From Capsicum annuum (Eukaryota; Streptophyta; Magnoliopsida; Solanales; Solanaceae): 64,000 nucleotides of DNA. The notes under the pieces were generated by a model. It was not told where the DNA came from, did not search any database, and saw only the letters and a program-made list of their open reading frames with translations. The position numbers were made by a program, and so were the translations under genes. Shown here piece by piece: positions 60,990-64,000 of the stretch (the stretch's first letter is position 1; every line of letters begins with the position of its first letter). The stretch covers positions 223,568,401 to 223,632,400 of the forward strand of contig NC_061117.1 of assembly GCF_002878395.1 (NCBI RefSeq), given 5' to 3'.

Positions 60990-63900
60990 ATCCCCCACAT
61001 GAATGGGGAATGACTATTTTTCGTAAAACTTTTACGGACAAGTATGTGATCATCATGCAAAGACTGATTGCATCTAGATAAGTGGGTTTCCCTTTGAACT
61101 TTCCATAGTGAACATGCATCGGATGCACTCGGTCAATCGGTAGATTTGATATCTTTGAACCGTCGAGCTTTAATGTACACCTAGATAACACATGTCACAC
61201 AATCAGCCTTTTACCGTTTATGGTTCTTACGATTTTGTTCTTTTCAGCCATGAACACGTCCTGGTTTTCATGCGAGCTTAGAGAATAGGCCTTGACTAAC
61301 ATTCTCTTTGAAGCGGCTTCCACTTCGCCCAACATAGGTGATTTCTAAATGTTCAATCCTATAGATTAAACTATTTGGTCAAATCTGTCAAATTTAGATA
61401 ATCATTAAAAGACTTTTCACCTTAAATCTTATCCTTGTTTATTATACATGGTCTACATCATGAGAATGGGTTGGGTAATTGACAATGTTGAACCTGTCAG
61501 ACATATCTTTGTTTGATCTCCTTGACCCTATCTCTTGGGATCTCCAGTCTGCTAGATAGAGTTACCGCCATGCTGATTTGTCCTAGGCCTTAAACCCATT
61601 TCCTTGGATGTCCTTTCTACTCCTTCTCTAGATAGACCTTTTGTAAGTGGATCCGACACATTATCCTTTGACTTTAATAGTCTACAGTGATAATTCCACT
61701 AGAGAGAAGTTCTCTAATGGTATTATGTCTTCGTTTTATATGATGAGATTTTCCGTTATACATCATGCTCCCTGCCCTACTTATTGCCGCTTGGCTATCA
61801 CAGTGTATACATACTGGTGCCACTGGCTTGGGCCAATACGAAATATCTTCCAAGAAATTTCGGAGCCATTCTACTTCTTCACCGGCTTTATCTAATGCGA
61901 TAAATTCAGATTTCATTGTAGAGAGAGCAATACAAGTTTGTTTGGATGATTTCCAGGAAACTGCTCCTCCACCGATAGTAAATACATATCCACTTTTGGA
62001 TTTTACTTCGTTCGATCCAGTGATCCAATTTGCATCACTATATCCTTCAAGTACCGCAGGAAATTTATTATAATGGAAAGCATAATTTTGAGTGTATTTA
62101 AGATACCCCAAAACTCTTTTTATTGCTATCCAGTGAGTTTTGTTGGGATTACTCGTGTACAGACTTAATTTACTGATAGCGCATGCTATGTCTGGTCGTG
62201 TACAGTTTATTATATACATTAAACATCCCAATACTCATGCGTACTCCAATTGCGAGTCACTGTCACCTTTATTCTTTTGAAGTGCAAAGCTTGCATCCAA
62301 TGGAGTCTTGGCAATACCGAATTCCATATACTTGAACTTGTCAAGTACCTTTTCGATATAATGAGACGGTGACAATGCCAACCCTTGTGGAGTTCGATGG
62401 ATTCTTATACCTAAGATCACATCTGTAACTCCAAGGTCCTTCATATCAAACTTGCTCTCGCGCATTCGTTTTGTTGCATTTATGTCAGAAATGTCTCTAC
62501 TGATGATCAACATATCATCCACATATAAACATACAATGACTTGGTGATTTGGAGTGTCTTTAATATAAACACATTTATCACATTCATTTATTTTGAATCC
62601 ATTTGCTAACATGATTTGGTCAAACTTCGCATGCCATTGTTTTGGTGCTTGCTTTAGTCCATATAATGACTTAATAAGTTTACACACCTTGTTTTCCTTT
62701 CCTGAAACCACAAAATCCTCAGGTTGTTCCATGTAAATTTCTTCCTCCAAATCTCCATTTAGGAATGCGGTTTTTACATCCATTTGATGAATTTGAAGAT
62801 CATACACTGCCTCCAAGGCAATTAACATTCAAATCGAGGTTATCCTTGTTACTGGCCAGTATGTATCAAAGTAATCAAGGCCTTTCTTTTGTTTGAAGCC
62901 TTTTACTACAAGTCTTGCCTTGTATTTGTCAATAGTACCATCCGCCTTCATTTTCCTTTTGAAGATCCATTTAGAACCTAAAGGTTTATTTCCGGGAGGT
63001 AGTTCAACCAATTCCCATGTGTGGTTGCTTAAGATTGAATCAATCTCACTATTGACTGCCTCTTTTCAAAAGGATGAGTCTGACGACAATATCGCTTCTT
63101 TAAATGTTTGAGGTTAATTTTCTAAGAGAAATGTTACAAAATCCAACCCAAATGAAGTTGACGTTCTTTGACGTGTACTACGTCTTGGATTTTCTTCATT
63201 ATGTACATTCTCACTTGGTTCATCTTGAGGTCGTTTAGATCCTCCACTAGACTGTTCATGTCTAATTTTATACGGGTAAATGTTTTCAAAGAATTCAACA
63301 TTATCTAATTCAATTACCGTATTTTCATTTATATCCGGATGTTCGAAATTATGAACTAAAAATCGACATGCTTTACTACTTTTAGCATATCCTATGAACA
63401 CGCAGTCCACCGTTTTAGGACCTATCTTAACCCTTTTAGGTATAGGAACTTGAACCTTTGCTAGACACCCCCACACTTTGAAATATTTCAAGTTAGGTTT
63501 CCTTCCTTTTCATTTTTTGTAAGGGATTGATTGTGTCTTACTATGGGGAACTCTATTGAGTATACGATTGGCCGTAAGGATAGCCTCCCCCCATAAGTTT
63601 TGCGGTAAAACAGAACTTATAAGTAAGGCATTTATCATTTCCTTCAAAGTTTGGTTTTTTCTTTCTGCAATTCCATTAGATTGGGGTGAATACGGGGCCT
63701 TAGTTTTATGAATTATTCCATTCTCTACACATATTTGCGTAAAGGGAGATTCATATTCTCCGCCCTTATCACTTCTTATCATTTTGATCTTTTTGTCTAA
63801 CTGATTTTCAACTTCAGTTTTATATTGCCTAAACACATCTATTGCTTCATCCTTACTATTTAGCAAGTAGACATAACAATATCTAGTGCAATCGTCAATA

Positions 63901-64000
63901 AAAGTTATGAAATACTTTTTTCCACCACGAGATAGTGTTGACTTCATATCACAAATATCAGTGTGTATTAAGTCTAAGGAATTGGAATTCCTTTCAACGG
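60990..64000 (-). mobile_element. Ty1/copia internal region: integrase, RT and RNase H, with stops
   Basis: Reading leftward from the edge: integrase core (FITFIDDCTRYCYVYLL, MIRSDKGGEYESPF, ENGIIHKTKAPYSPQSNGIA), the KYFKVWGCLAKVQVPIPKR linker, RT start (LPPGNKPLGSKWIFKRKMKA), RT palm (QMDVKTAFLNGDLEEEIYME, LYGLKQAPKQWHAKFD, VCLYVDDMLIISRD) and RNase H ([30 protein letters not shown]). In-frame stops lie near 63508, 63114, 63067, 62829 and 62232, so this copy is inactive. Element is cut by the window end. 60990-61670 is non-coding sequence between RNase H and the LTR. Confidence 0.9.

Noticed and set aside
61674..63947. Endogenous pararetrovirus as the source of RT sequence
   Set aside because: Integrase precedes RT and RNase H and the RT has YVDDM, with a flanking LTR and purine tract; this is Ty1/copia order, and no movement or coat protein is seen.

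Overview
This window is nuclear plant DNA, almost certainly from a Solanaceae species. The genes have introns with GT-AG borders and plant-specific families. The non-coding part is AT-rich and full of TS-type tRNA SINEs, TTG-tailed SINE/RTE-LINE ends, Stowaway and hAT-like MITEs, and Ty1/copia elements of the kind seen in tomato, potato, pepper and tobacco relatives. I cannot name the species. Two runs of exactly 100 N (49433-49532, 52482-52581) mark assembly gaps.

Gene layout. (1) 99-2502 (-): 5' part of a mitochondrial CAF-like group II intron splicing factor (mCSF1-like), running off the left edge. (2) 4975-6267 (-): a DTW-domain tRNA acp3U transferase with an in-frame stop before the catalytic motif and with SINE- and MITE-derived coding sequence. 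(3) 6539-8867 (+): a TMEM14/FAX-type small membrane protein, divergent from the DTW gene across about 270 bp. (4) 9719-11430 (+): an intact four-exon CYP716-family P450. (5) 15990-19139 (-): dephospho-CoA kinase, three exons. (6) 24838-26749 (+): a second CYP716 copy broken by a one-base insertion and carrying a SINE in intron 1. (7) 27958-34745 (-) and 40384-44920 (-): two intact seven-exon paralogues of a secreted protein that I read as a circularly permuted papain/NlpC-like enzyme. (8) 56571-57551 (+): an intronless FAD4-type plastid fatty acid desaturase.

Mobile DNA fills most of the rest. It includes an internally deleted Ty1/copia element with paired LTRs and a 5-bp target duplication (12621-14859), a copia RNase H remnant (about 20810-21690), a 5'-truncated RTE LINE (46760-47871), a decayed hAT element with transposase fragments and an 8-bp target duplication (48867-53261), and the 3' LTR plus RT and integrase of a larger copia element leaving the right edge (59852-64000). 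From 44.9 to 56.5 kb there is essentially only repeat DNA.

The genes form no operon-like pathway. The window shows two tandem gene duplications (CYP716 and the papain-like pair) that later diverged by different transposon insertions. The most unusual observation is that coding sequence of the DTW gene is recognisably derived from two TS SINE segments and a MITE end. Exon borders were derived by hand from translated frames and GT-AG sites; no similarity search was run.
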